A stretch of DNA of 64,000 bases, taken from Arundinibacter roseus (GTDB lineage Bacteria > Bacteroidota > Bacteroidia > Cytophagales > Spirosomataceae). Where the stretch lies: the NCBI RefSeq assembly GCF_004348825.1, contig NZ_SMJU01000002.1:434001-498000 (forward strand), in the 5' to 3' direction. This document shows positions 45,873 to 54,552 of this stretch, piece by piece. A model generated the notes under the pieces. The model was not told the DNA's origin. It worked only from the letters and a program-made list of their open reading frames with translations, and searched no databases. How positions within the stretch are numbered: the stretch's first letter is position 1; each line of letters begins with the position of its first letter. A program made the translations under genes and the position numbers.

Positions 45873-46786
45873 AAAAGTACGGAATAGTCTATGCGTGTAT
45901 TTGCCTGATTTTTCTGGTGACCGAAGGGAAAGCACAGGAATTGAATTGTACAGTAAATCTCAATTTTGATCAATTGATCGCACAGCAAAAAACGGATGCG
46001 CAATCAATGGATCAGCTCAAAACCTATATCAGCGAGTTTGTCAATAACACCCGCTGGACCAATGAACAATTTGCCCCGGAAGAACGGATCAAATGCAGAC
46101 TCAATATCAATCTTATACGCTCGTTAACACAGGGAAGTTACGAAGCCAATGCACAGTTGATCATCACCCGTCCGGTTTATAATGCAACCTACGAGACAGT
46201 TTTGTTTACATTCGTTGACCGGAATTTTAATTTTACGTTTCTTCCCAACAACCCGATGTTCTTTAATGAGAACAATTATACCGACGAGCTACCTTTTACT
46301 CTGGCTTATTATGCCTACATCGTGCTTACGCTTGACTACGATTCGTTTGGAAAACAAGGGGGAAATCCATATTTACAACGGGCATTTAACCTGGCAAATT
46401 TGGCTCGAAATGCATCGTCTTTTCAAAAAGCATGGAGTACTACCGGAGATTCGCGCAACAGATATTCGCTCGTCGAGAACCTGATGAGTCAACAGTTTAT
46501 ACCCTTTCGCGAGGGAATGTATACCTACCACCGCCTGGGGCTTGATGTCATTACGGTAACTCCCGGACTTACCCGAAAAAAGGCCATGGAAATGCTCACT
46601 ACCGTAAAACAAGTGGCGCAGTTAAGGCCGGGTGCGGTGGTGATTAATTCTTTTTTTGATGCTAAATCCGAAGAGTTGTATAATCTTTTTCGGGAAGCTT
46701 CACCCGACGAACGTCAACAGGCCTATACGATGCTTTCATCGCTGGATCCTACCAAAACAGAACTTTACCGAAAACTGATTCAATAG
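45869..46786 (+). CDS. porD: DUF4835 protein, PorD-like (type IX secretion)
   Basis: A 305-residue exported protein (signal peptide MKKYGIVYACICLIFLV, ending EGKAQE). It matches DUF4835: QELNCTVNLNFDQL, the LKTYISEFVNNTRWT stretch, FNENNYTDELPFTLAYYAYIVL and the C-terminal helical FFDAKSEELYNLFREA. The Porphyromonas homologue PorD is needed for type IX secretion and is a periplasmic or outer membrane component of unclear job. Overlap with coaBC by ATGA suggests coupled translation. Confidence 0.85.
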   Translation: MKKYGIVYACICLIFLVTEGKAQELNCTVNLNFDQLIAQQKTDAQSMDQLKTYISEFVNNTRWTNEQFAPEERIKCRLNINLIRSLTQGSYEANAQLIITRPVYNATYETVLFTFVDRNFNFTFLPNNPMFFNENNYTDELPFTLAYYAYIVLTLDYDSFGKQGGNPYLQRAFNLANLARNASSFQKAWSTTGDSRNRYSLVENLMSQQFIPFREGMYTYHRLGLDVITVTPGLTRKKAMEMLTTVKQVAQLRPGAVVINSFFDAKSEELYNLFREASPDERQQAYTMLSSLDPTKTELYRKLIQ

Positions 46787-46826
46787 GTTTTTGAATACAA
46801 AAATTTCATTTTAAACTCTTTTCCAA

Positions 46827-47072
46827 ATGAGCAAGCGTTTGGTTCGACTGTTTTCTGCCCATTTACCGGATCAAATCAATACACTGACTGGCATTGACCT
46901 CCACGTGGTATTATATGATGGAAATACTGCTTTTGGACGATTGAAAAACCATACTCCTGAATCGTTTAATCTTGTTGATTTGCGCGGTTATATCCACAGT
47001 TTTGAATATGCCGAAGTTGAAGTAGTCATCTTTGAAAAGAGTAGTAAAAAGGAGCAACTACCCATGCTCTGA
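46827..47072 (+). CDS. Sm/Hfq-like small protein, function unknown
   Basis: An 81-residue protein I cannot name with certainty. Residues 20-70 follow the Sm fold pattern: a strand with G-I-D-L-H-V-V-L, a turn with YDGN, the strand TAFGRLKNH, then SFNLVDLRGY and a last strand FEYAEVEVVIFE. That is the spacing of the Sm1 and Sm2 motifs (dG..f.GrL ... i.L.d ... h.i.y.eV..v). It lies between porD and recN, transcribed the same way. RNA binding is a reasonable guess only. Confidence 0.65.
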   Translation: MSKRLVRLFSAHLPDQINTLTGIDLHVVLYDGNTAFGRLKNHTPESFNLVDLRGYIHSFEYAEVEVVIFEKSSKKEQLPML

Positions 47073-47147
47073 AATTTAACCTTGGTTTTTCCAGATAGCT
47101 GTCTGTGCAACGAACCACCTTCATTTCTGATTTGTTGAATTGTTAAC

Positions 47148-47155
47148 TACCTTCG
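47148..47155 (+). promoter_or_regulatory. Possible promoter -7 element for recN
   Basis: TACCTTCG differs at one base from TAnnTTTG and lies 28 bases before the recN ATG. Weak support. Confidence 0.3.
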
Positions 47156-47182
47156 CAAAGCAATGTTAGGTAGCTCGAATCT

Positions 47183-48877
47183 ATGCTCGCGAATCTTCTT
47201 ATAAAAAACTACGCTCTGATTGAGCACCTTGAATTATCACCTGATTCTCAGCTCAATATAATTACCGGGGAAACCGGAGCCGGCAAGTCCATCATGCTGG
47301 GAGCAATTGGCTTATTGCTGGGAAATCGGGCCGATACAAAGTCTTTATACGATCCTACCCAAAAATGTATCATCGAAGGGGTATATGATGTATCAGGGTA
47401 TGCACTTGAACATATTTTTGAAGAAGAGGAACTCGACTTTACAACGCATTGCATTGTCCGGAGGGAAATTAGCCAGGCTGGGAAATCCAGAGCGTTTGTC
47501 AATGACACACCGGTAAACCTTGAAACTTTACGCCGGGTTACAAGTCAACTTATGGATATTCACTCTCAGCATGATTCTATCATGTTGGGGAATAATGAAT
47601 TTCAATTGACCGTAGTAGACGTTTACGCCCAAACCGAAGCGCTGTTGAAGAAATATCGCAGCGATTACAAAACATACAAGCAAAGTAAGGAAACCTACGA
47701 AACGCTCAAACAAGAAGCTGATCGGCTGCGGAGGGAATTTGATTACAATAATTTTTTGTATCAGGAACTTGCCGAGGCAGCCTTGCAACCGGAGGAGCAG
47801 GATCAGCTGGAACGTGAGCTTAATATTCTTGAAAACGCCGTTGAAATAAAGGAACGTCTTCAATTGGCCTATGAGTACCTGGATAATCCTGAGCAATCGG
47901 TACTTGATATGCTCAAAAGTGCCGTTGGAAGTCTTAGTCAGGCGAGCAGACTGGTGTCAGAATATGAGCCCCTGCGCGAACGCGCTCAAAGTACCTTGAT
48001 TGAACTTCGGGATTTGGCCAATGAAATTCAGTCTGCAAGTGGTCAGGTAGAACTGGATGACGACCGCACAGTTTTGGTAAAAGAAAGGCTGGACCTGATT
48101 TATCAACTCCTGCAAAAACACCAAATGAAATCGATTGCTGAGCTGTTGACCTTGCAGCAGGATTTGGAAAACAAGGTGAGTAAGGTGATGAACCTGGACG
48201 AAGATCTGGCCAAAGCACTCCTAAAAACCGAACGAGCGCAGGAGAAGATGCTTCAAAGTGCCAAAAAACTTTCAGCAGTGCGACGATCGGTGACGACTTC
48301 TATTGAAAAAAATATTTGCGAAGGATTATCTGAACTTGGCATGCCCAATGCCTCACTCCGAATTGATGTAGTCGAAATTGCGCCTACGGCTGATGGAATC
48401 GATTTTATTTCATTCCTGTTTAGCGCCAACAAAGGCATTCGTCCACAGGAATTGCGAAATGTTGCCTCTGGTGGAGAGTTTTCGCGGTTGATGATGGTCA
48501 TTAAGTATATTCTGGCGGATAAGCGCAGATTACCAACGATTGTTTTTGATGAAATTGACACCGGCGTATCGGGCGAAATCGCTATAAAAATGGGAAATAT
48601 GATGCGGCAAATGGCTCATAATCATCAAATTATTGCCATTACTCACCTGCATCAAATTGCAGCACAGGGCGAAGCGCATTATTTTGTTTACAAAGATCAT
48701 TCGTCGGAAAAGACTGTAAGCCGGATTCGTAAATTAACTTTTGAAGAACGCGTTCACGAAATTGCACAGATGATTGGCGGGAATAAACCCTCTGAAATTG
48801 TGATTCACAATGCCCGCGAAATATTACTTGGAACAGCTGACCAATCGAAAAAAAAGAATCAAACTAATTTATTTTAA
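47183..48877 (+). CDS. recN: DNA repair ATPase RecN
   Basis: An SMC-like protein that tethers broken DNA for recombination. The 564-residue protein has Walker A GETGAGKS (29-36), a long coiled coil (about 155-370), the ABC signature SGGEF (429-433) and Walker B IVFDE (453-457), followed by GEIA and a D-loop/His switch (ITHLHQIAAQG). All catalytic motifs are intact. The next gene follows 19 bases later. Confidence 0.96.
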   Translation: MLANLLIKNYALIEHLELSPDSQLNIITGETGAGKSIMLGAIGLLLGNRADTKSLYDPTQKCIIEGVYDVSGYALEHIFEEEELDFTTHCIVRREISQAGKSRAFVNDTPVNLETLRRVTSQLMDIHSQHDSIMLGNNEFQLTVVDVYAQTEALLKKYRSDYKTYKQSKETYETLKQEADRLRREFDYNNFLYQELAEAALQPEEQDQLERELNILENAVEIKERLQLAYEYLDNPEQSVLDMLKSAVGSLSQASRLVSEYEPLRERAQSTLIELRDLANEIQSASGQVELDDDRTVLVKERLDLIYQLLQKHQMKSIAELLTLQQDLENKVSKVMNLDEDLAKALLKTERAQEKMLQSAKKLSAVRRSVTTSIEKNICEGLSELGMPNASLRIDVVEIAPTADGIDFISFLFSANKGIRPQELRNVASGGEFSRLMMVIKYILADKRRLPTIVFDEIDTGVSGEIAIKMGNMMRQMAHNHQIIAITHLHQIAAQGEAHYFVYKDHSSEKTVSRIRKLTFEERVHEIAQMIGGNKPSEIVIHNAREILLGTADQSKKKNQTNLF

Positions 48878-48896
48878 CCCTCAATAATAACCCCTC

Positions 48897-49331
48897 ATGA
48901 AATTAAAAACCGGACTCAGCAGCTTGCTGATTTTCGTGGCAATGGCCTGCAATCAGGAAGCTGAGCAGGTAGCTTCGCTGGAAAAAGAAGTGTTGGCTAT
49001 TCACGATGAAGTGATGCCTCAGATGACTGACATCATGAAACTGAAAAGACAGTTGTCTACCAAAATAAATGAGCTTGACAGCCTTCAACAGGAAGGTGTG
49101 AGCAGTACTACTTTCGCCGAACAACGCCTGAAAGCCCTCGATCTGAGCCGTAATCTGATACTTGCGGATAGCCTCATGATGCAGTGGATGTATACATACC
49201 GTGGCGACTCAGCAAAGGCTTTGCCCGCCAAAGATGCTTTGGGTTATTTTCAATCGGAAAAAGAAAAAATCTCAGAAGTAAAACTAAAAACGGATCAAAG
49301 CGTTCAGGCTGCAAAGGAGTTTTTAAAATAA
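48897..49331 (+). CDS. Coiled-coil lipoprotein, unknown function
   Basis: A 144-residue lipoprotein (lipobox AMAC near residue 18) that is otherwise mainly helical: heptad-like segments such as ASLEKEVLAIHDEVMPQMTDI and LKRQLSTKINELDSLQQ. Similar small Bacteroidota proteins are often labelled viral A-type inclusion protein, which says nothing about function. It lies between recN and SCO with short gaps (19 and 27 bases), so cotranscription is likely. Confidence 0.75.
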   Translation: MKLKTGLSSLLIFVAMACNQEAEQVASLEKEVLAIHDEVMPQMTDIMKLKRQLSTKINELDSLQQEGVSSTTFAEQRLKALDLSRNLILADSLMMQWMYTYRGDSAKALPAKDALGYFQSEKEKISEVKLKTDQSVQAAKEFLK

Positions 49332-49358
49332 TAGTATTTTCATTATCAATAGATTATC

Positions 49359-50006
49359 ATGCCCAAATCAAGAATAAAACATTCTTTATATTTACTCGTC
49401 TTCACTGGAATTATTTCCTGCCAAACATCCCCAAACAAACTACCAATTTTAGGCGAACGAGAGCCGATTACCAAAGAAGTGGATGGTAAAACGGTGGTTG
49501 ATACGCTGTATCATACAATTCCGGATTTTGCTTTTGTGAATCAATTGGGGGATACCGTAACTCAGAAAAATGTAAAAGGTAAAATTTATGTTACTGATTT
49601 TTTCTTTACTACCTGTCCGACGATTTGCCCGGTGATGAAAAAACAGATGGTGAAAGTGTATGAAAAATTTAAAGGAAATGAGCAGGTAATGATTCTTTCA
49701 CATACTATTGATCCCGACCACGATACGCCCGAAGTTCTGAAAACGTTTGCGGCTGACCTGGGAATTGAAGGTACGCAGTGGCAGTTTTTGACCGGTCCCA
49801 AAGAAAAAATTTATGAAATAGGGCAGGGTAGTTATCTCGTAACCGCCAAAGAAGATGCCGAAGCCGAAGGCGGCTATATTCACAGCGGAGCCTTTATTTT
49901 GATTGATAAAGAGCACCGCGTACGTGGCATGTACGATGGAACCACCGAAGAAGGAGCAGAGAAGTTGATGAAAGATATTGATATTTTATTAGCCGAATAC
50001 AAATGA
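49359..50006 (+). CDS. SCO1/SenC family copper chaperone
   Basis: SCO proteins deliver copper to the CuA site of cytochrome c oxidase or act as thiol redox proteins. The 215-residue protein has a lipobox (C21) and a thioredoxin-like fold with the copper ligands C86, C90 (TTCPTICP) and H175 (IHSGAF). DPDHDTPEVL is the family's next motif. It overlaps the following cytochrome gene by four bases. Confidence 0.92.
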   Translation: MPKSRIKHSLYLLVFTGIISCQTSPNKLPILGEREPITKEVDGKTVVDTLYHTIPDFAFVNQLGDTVTQKNVKGKIYVTDFFFTTCPTICPVMKKQMVKVYEKFKGNEQVMILSHTIDPDHDTPEVLKTFAADLGIEGTQWQFLTGPKEKIYEIGQGSYLVTAKEDAEAEGGYIHSGAFILIDKEHRVRGMYDGTTEEGAEKLMKDIDILLAEYK

Positions 50007-50431
50007 ACAACGTTTGGAAAATCGCTACGGGACTTGTGTTCTTGTTGATTTTGGTTGCAGGATGTCAGGATTCGGAAAAACTTAAACGGGATCAATATTA
50101 TTCGGAAGGATATCAATTGTATACGGTCTATTGTGCCAATTGTCATCAGACCGATGGAAAAGGGATGGCCAATTTGTATCCGCCAATTTTACCTTCCCTA
50201 AAATCCTACACAAAGAATGAGCTAATTTGTACCATCAAAAACGGTATGAAAGGGGAGTTGGTCGTTGCGGGTAAAACCTATAATCGCCCGATGCCTGCAA
50301 ACCCAAAGCTAGCTGATATTGAAATTGCCGAAATTGTAACGTATATGTACAATACGTGGGGTGAAGAAACCAACTATACCCCGATTGATTCTGTAACAGC
50401 CGCGCTCAATGCATGTTCGGTTAAACCTTGA
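50003..50431 (+). CDS. Lipoprotein c-type cytochrome, monoheme
   Basis: A 142-residue class I cytochrome c with a lipobox (LVAGC, C21). The heme site is CANCH (C44, C47, H48), and the sixth ligand is likely the methionine in RPMPAN (M98). The I/V-Y-M helix near 113-118 (EIVTYMYNTW) is typical. The coding overlap with SCO (ATGA) fits a small respiratory electron carrier near an oxidase. It is matured by the Ccm system, whose genes lie at 25-30 kb. Confidence 0.9.
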   Translation: MNNVWKIATGLVFLLILVAGCQDSEKLKRDQYYSEGYQLYTVYCANCHQTDGKGMANLYPPILPSLKSYTKNELICTIKNGMKGELVVAGKTYNRPMPANPKLADIEIAEIVTYMYNTWGEETNYTPIDSVTAALNACSVKP

Positions 50432-50441
50432 CTTTGGTATT

Positions 50442-51086
50442 TTATAAATCAGGTTCAAAATCAAACGTTCCATACGGTTTCCGAATGCTCATATAGGAAA
50501 AATCCTGACTTGCATCAAGTCCTTTTCCTTTGGTGTAGGAGCCGGTAAGCAAATTTTCAATCAATACATCTTTTTCCGTAAATACCTTTTGAGTAGTAGG
50601 ATTCCAGTATAATTCAGGAGTTTTAAGCCGCCGTCTTTCGATTTTGTTAACCACAATAACGTTGCCCTTTACGATGTATAAATTTTTCAATTGATCAAAT
50701 CGGCCGGAATCTGACCGAAGCGTGGTCACAATTTGCTGACTCAAAGGGTCAAAAAAATTGATATTGACCGTATCCGGAAACGTTTTGTCTTCATTTTGAT
50801 ACCTGAGCTGAACAGGAGTTTTTACTTCAACACGCAATTGTCCGGCTTCACTATACAAAATCCTGACATCGTGAACTTCCTCAATCGGGCCCTTATAAAG
50901 TTCAGGATCTGCTTTTTTGTCGTCTTCACAGCTCCATAAAAAAACGACCAGTAAAAACACCCCCGTAACATTTCCTAACCAGGAAAAGCCACAGGTATGT
51001 GCAAAGCGGAATTTGAAGCCCTGGACCATACGAGTCAACCAAACGACAATTAGTTTAGATAGAAGAATCAGAGAATGTTTAATCAA
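50442..51086 (-). CDS. lptC: LPS export protein LptC
   Basis: A 214-residue protein with an LptC-type periplasmic domain: EEVHDVRILYSEAGQLRVEVKTPVQLRY, then DSGRFDQLKNLYIVKGNV and the closing EKDVLIENLLTGSYTKGKGLDA pattern. The N-terminus is unusual: a first hydrophobic segment (4-18), then a second (about 40-52) ending FLWSC, a possible lipobox. The true start may be the later ATG at codon 20. It works between the LptBFG ATPase and LptA. It overlaps the upstream outer membrane protein gene by eight bases. Confidence 0.88.
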   Translation of the reverse strand: MIKHSLILLSKLIVVWLTRMVQGFKFRFAHTCGFSWLGNVTGVFLLVVFLWSCEDDKKADPELYKGPIEEVHDVRILYSEAGQLRVEVKTPVQLRYQNEDKTFPDTVNINFFDPLSQQIVTTLRSDSGRFDQLKNLYIVKGNVIVVNKIERRRLKTPELYWNPTTQKVFTEKDVLIENLLTGSYTKGKGLDASQDFSYMSIRKPYGTFDFEPDL

Positions 51087-52371
51087 TTTTTTGTTTCTGA
51101 AACCAGATATCAGCCAATGTCAACCCAAGGATAAAACGCCCGTAGCGTTCTTGAATTGATTTGTTGCTCACCACGCCCCGCTGCCCGCCAATGACGGTTA
51201 AGGTAAAGGAATTTCCCCCCCGACCAATTGGAAAGGAGCCACCAAAGCTAAAATTGGTATCGTTCAATTCCATTCCATCCGGACTGAAAGGCATCTTTCC
51301 ATGGCTGAAACCTGCCCGATAAGCTGCGAGGTCAAAGTACCTTGTTGACGTGATGCGGGGGATAAATTCAAGTCCTACGTGAACCCGCCCGGCGTTGGTC
51401 AGTCCGTCGTTGGTATTGGCAAAGCTGCGGTATTCTGACCAGTTTTGTTTTTCATAATCTACCGCTACTGTAAATTTGTAGGGCCATTCGAGGCTTACAC
51501 CTACACGGTATTTAGAAGGCAGAGTGACACCGCCTTTGGTGTTATTGGTGAGCGTATCGGGAAGTCCAACGGGAAAACTATTGCTGCTTAATTCAAAACT
51601 TGTCGTTTGCCGAGAGTTCATTTCACTGCCCAACGCGTAGGTGGCACCGAAATTGAGATTCAGCTTATTGTCTTTTTTCAAAGGAAGCCGGACAGCTGTA
51701 CCTGCTCTGAATCCGAAATCAGCGTAGCTGTTGCGCTCCACCCGGCTAACGAGGTAGTCGCGCCCGTCACCAATGAGAAGCTGCGATTCAGAAGCCCGGC
51801 GAACGTTTCCAAAAAGATAGGATGCTTCCAATCCCACGCTAACATATTTACCCAATTGAAAAGCGTTGGTAAAGGCAGCCTTGTTGATTGCTCCTTTTCC
51901 AGAGTAGTAATAGTACGTATCGTAGATAGTATCAGGAACTTTGGCGTTGGTCCGGCTTTCAAAGTCTACGAAACTGTAAGGTTTCAGGCTTATACCCAAT
52001 GACCACTTGGGCGCTACCGGAAACGACAGAGCGAGATAGCCGATATTGGCACCAAAATCACGCTGAGATGCATTTTCTGATTTGATTTCTTTGTATTGTC
52101 CAATTGCCCCAAACTCGAATGTGGTGTAGCGATTGCGTACCCACAAGGCAGGGTTAAGGTTGTTGATGTGTATACCGTTGGAGCTACTTACGCCAGCTTC
52201 GCCCATCCCGAGGGTGGAGGCAAAAGCGTCGCTGTAAGGTTCACCAACTCCCAAAACTGTGTACGGCGAATTGCCTAATCCTTGTCCAGAGGCAACGGGT
52301 AAAAAGCTGCCGGAAAGTCCGGTAAGGAGCAATAAAACGGCGAGAAATTTATTTTTTTTGTAAAGAGACAT
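51079..52371 (-). CDS. Outer membrane protein, FadL/PorV-like barrel
   Basis: A 430-residue exported barrel. After the signal peptide (ending VASGQ) comes GNSPYTVLGVGEPYSDAFA, then many strands with alternating aromatic residues, ending LGLTLADIWFQKQKID. The N-terminus and the MGEAGVSSSNGIHINNLNPAL stretch recall FadL-type barrels. The substrate is unknown. It sits between coaX and lptC with overlaps on both sides (23 and 8 bases), so it is part of a tight operon with a CoA enzyme and an LPS exporter. Confidence 0.8.
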   Translation of the reverse strand: MSLYKKNKFLAVLLLLTGLSGSFLPVASGQGLGNSPYTVLGVGEPYSDAFASTLGMGEAGVSSSNGIHINNLNPALWVRNRYTTFEFGAIGQYKEIKSENASQRDFGANIGYLALSFPVAPKWSLGISLKPYSFVDFESRTNAKVPDTIYDTYYYYSGKGAINKAAFTNAFQLGKYVSVGLEASYLFGNVRRASESQLLIGDGRDYLVSRVERNSYADFGFRAGTAVRLPLKKDNKLNLNFGATYALGSEMNSRQTTSFELSSNSFPVGLPDTLTNNTKGGVTLPSKYRVGVSLEWPYKFTVAVDYEKQNWSEYRSFANTNDGLTNAGRVHVGLEFIPRITSTRYFDLAAYRAGFSHGKMPFSPDGMELNDTNFSFGGSFPIGRGGNSFTLTVIGGQRGVVSNKSIQERYGRFILGLTLADIWFQKQKID

Positions 52372-53077
52372 TATATAGTAAAATACGGTTCAATCCAATT
52401 AATACAAGTTCTGGGATTACAAAGATGGGTGGTTTCAGATGACTTTCAAAAAAGGCAGCGTCACCTCCACATAGGACCACTTGACACGAAGGAGATAATT
52501 CTTTGTATGCGTCAACAATCCCATTAATTTCAGCAATTAATCCATTCAAAACACCACTTTCCATCGCGTGTTTGGTACTCTTTCCAATAAGAGCAGGTAT
52601 TTCGCCGGGCTCAATTAAAGGAAGCCTTTGAGTAAACGAATGCATGGCTTTAAATCGCATACGCATTCCCGGTGAAATCAGCCCGCCTTCAAATTGGGCA
52701 CGGCTATTTAAAAAATCATAGGTAATACAACTCCCCATATCAATAATTACCAAATCCTGCTGTGGCAACACACTCATAGCCCCCACCGCAGCGGCTATCC
52801 GGTCAGCACCGAGCGTTTGCGGAGTGTCGTATTTTTTCTCAACAGGGACGGGGGTTGTATAGTCGAGATTCAAAATCGGGACGTTTAGTTGGAGTGCCTG
52901 ACGGAAATCTTCAGCGGAACGGCCAACGGATGAAAACAGAATGTTATCACCGGGCGATTCTCTGATTACTTCCAGCAATTCATCAAAGGACAGGCGGGTT
53001 TTATACCGAATCAGATTTTCACCCGAAAACCACCCAACCTTAGCATATGTATTTCCCGAATCAACGACGATATTCAT
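52349..53077 (-). CDS. coaX: Type III pantothenate kinase
   Basis: CoaX makes 4'-phosphopantothenate, the first step of CoA synthesis. Starting at ATG 53077 the 242-residue protein has the phosphate motif DSGNT (6-10), GADRIAAAVGA and IIDMGSCITYD, as expected for the ASKHA fold. The open frame goes on to 53122 but then covers the region leading to the divergent MscS gene, so I take the shorter form. No CoaA is visible; CoaBC lies at 44664. Confidence 0.95.
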   Translation of the reverse strand: MNIVVDSGNTYAKVGWFSGENLIRYKTRLSFDELLEVIRESPGDNILFSSVGRSAEDFRQALQLNVPILNLDYTTPVPVEKKYDTPQTLGADRIAAAVGAMSVLPQQDLVIIDMGSCITYDFLNSRAQFEGGLISPGMRMRFKAMHSFTQRLPLIEPGEIPALIGKSTKHAMESGVLNGLIAEINGIVDAYKELSPSCQVVLCGGDAAFFESHLKPPIFVIPELVLIGLNRILLYNVSLQKK

Positions 53078-53132
53078 GATTCCGCAAAATTCTTCTTTTA
53101 TTCGCATAAAAACTAACCTCAAAGGGAATAGT

Positions 53133-54266
53133 ATGGTTGAAAGTGTATTAAAATGGTTGCAACAAAGCTTTTTAGGGAATACCTGGGCGAGTTACTGCTG
53201 GACTTTGGCGGTTTTGTTACTAGGTTTTACTCTCCGAAAGGGAATTTCAATGACCCTTAGCCGTTTGGTATTCCGAATGGTACGCAAGGAGAGTGAGAAC
53301 GTGCCCTGGTCTGAGTTTATGCGCCTGCTGCGCCCCCCGTTTGAATTTTTACTTTCATTACTAATTGTATACCTCGCCATTCAAAGCTTGTCGTTGCCCT
53401 CTGAATGGGGTTTTGAACCGGGAAAGAAGTTTGGCCTGGGAATGGTTGTTGAAAAACTATTTGCTATTGTCACAATAGTTGCAGTCACCTGGCTGGGCGT
53501 TCGTTTTATAAAATTCATTGGATTGGTGTTTAAACAAAAGGCTCTACTGACAGATTCAAAGCTGGACGATCAGTTTGTGCCATTTTTTAGAGACTTGCTC
53601 ATTCTCCTGTTCGTACTAACGATGGGATTTGTGGCACTGAGTCGAATATTTGCCGTTGATGTACTGACCGTCGTGACGAGTTTAGGTATTGGCGGGTTAG
53701 CAATTGCCCTGGCGGCCCGCGAAACGCTGGAAAACTTGTTTGCTTCCTTTGCCCTCATGCTCGATCGCCCTTTCACCGTCGGAGACTCTGTAATCGTGGG
53801 TGGAATTGAAGGTACAATCGAAAAAGTAGGATTTAGAAGCACGCGGCTACGGACGTTTGAGGGCAGTTTGGTGACGCTCCCTAATCGCCTGCTTACGTCC
53901 CAATCGCTTGATAATCTTACCGAAAGACGTCTAAAAAGAGCCAAGTTTACAATTCAGATTGCGTATGATACTCCATTGGAAAAAATTAAAAACCTGGTGA
54001 AGCAGATACAGGAAGTACTCGATACACATTCAGAAACAAGTACAGAACAAGGAGTGGTGCGACTTGATACACTGGGCGAAAGTGCACTGGAAATTATGGT
54101 TACTTTCTTTGTGGTTACTCAATCGCCGCGGGAGTTTAACCGTGTAAAGGAAGAAATAAACATCAGAATTTTGGAAATAATAAACCAGGAAGAGGTTAGA
54201 TTTGCTTTTCCGAGCAGAGAGTTGTATATTCGCAATGAATCCAGGCCGGATCCTCCACAAATTTAG
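53133..54266 (+). CDS. MscS-family mechanosensitive channel
   Basis: A small-conductance mechanosensitive channel of about 377 residues from ATG 53133 (the open frame reaches back to 52941, inside coaX). It has four or so N-terminal helices, then the pore helix TSLGIGGLAIALAARETLENLFASF with the glycine/alanine pattern of TM3, followed by DRPFTVGDSVIVGGIEGTIEKVGFRSTRLRT, the MscS beta domain. The divergent coaX start is 55 bases away. It protects cells from osmotic down-shock. Confidence 0.93.
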   Translation: MVESVLKWLQQSFLGNTWASYCWTLAVLLLGFTLRKGISMTLSRLVFRMVRKESENVPWSEFMRLLRPPFEFLLSLLIVYLAIQSLSLPSEWGFEPGKKFGLGMVVEKLFAIVTIVAVTWLGVRFIKFIGLVFKQKALLTDSKLDDQFVPFFRDLLILLFVLTMGFVALSRIFAVDVLTVVTSLGIGGLAIALAARETLENLFASFALMLDRPFTVGDSVIVGGIEGTIEKVGFRSTRLRTFEGSLVTLPNRLLTSQSLDNLTERRLKRAKFTIQIAYDTPLEKIKNLVKQIQEVLDTHSETSTEQGVVRLDTLGESALEIMVTFFVVTQSPREFNRVKEEINIRILEIINQEEVRFAFPSRELYIRNESRPDPPQI

Positions 54267-54552
54267 CCCGTTTTTTATTGTTTCAATTATAGAAAAACGC
54301 TGGTTCTCATTGAAAAATGATTTTTTTGCAGTAACATTGCGGCCTATTCCAGCCCTATCAAATCAACAATTCTTTTTCGTTAGCAAACCAATTATCCGTT
54401 CCAGGACTTCCTCATCCTATCTTTTCTGAATGCATCATTGTTTATCATGACGTGACCCCTGTTATAATCACCCATTCATCGAATCAATCAAAACATCTTA
54501 ATCGTTCTTAAACACTTATCAAGTAAAGTTCTGCTTTGCTTCTCATTTTTGT
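54267..54552. other. Leader region of rho
   Basis: 286 bases before the rho ATG; AT-rich and pyrimidine-rich near the end (runs such as TTCTCATTTTTGT). I see no clear hairpin terminator and no reading frame. A long leader would suit a gene that in other bacteria is autoregulated, but that is inference. Confidence 0.4.

Noticed and set aside
52941-53132. Longer start for the MscS gene, and coaX to 53122
   Set aside because: Both extensions overlap the divergent neighbour; the later ATGs at 53133 and 53077 match the family starts.
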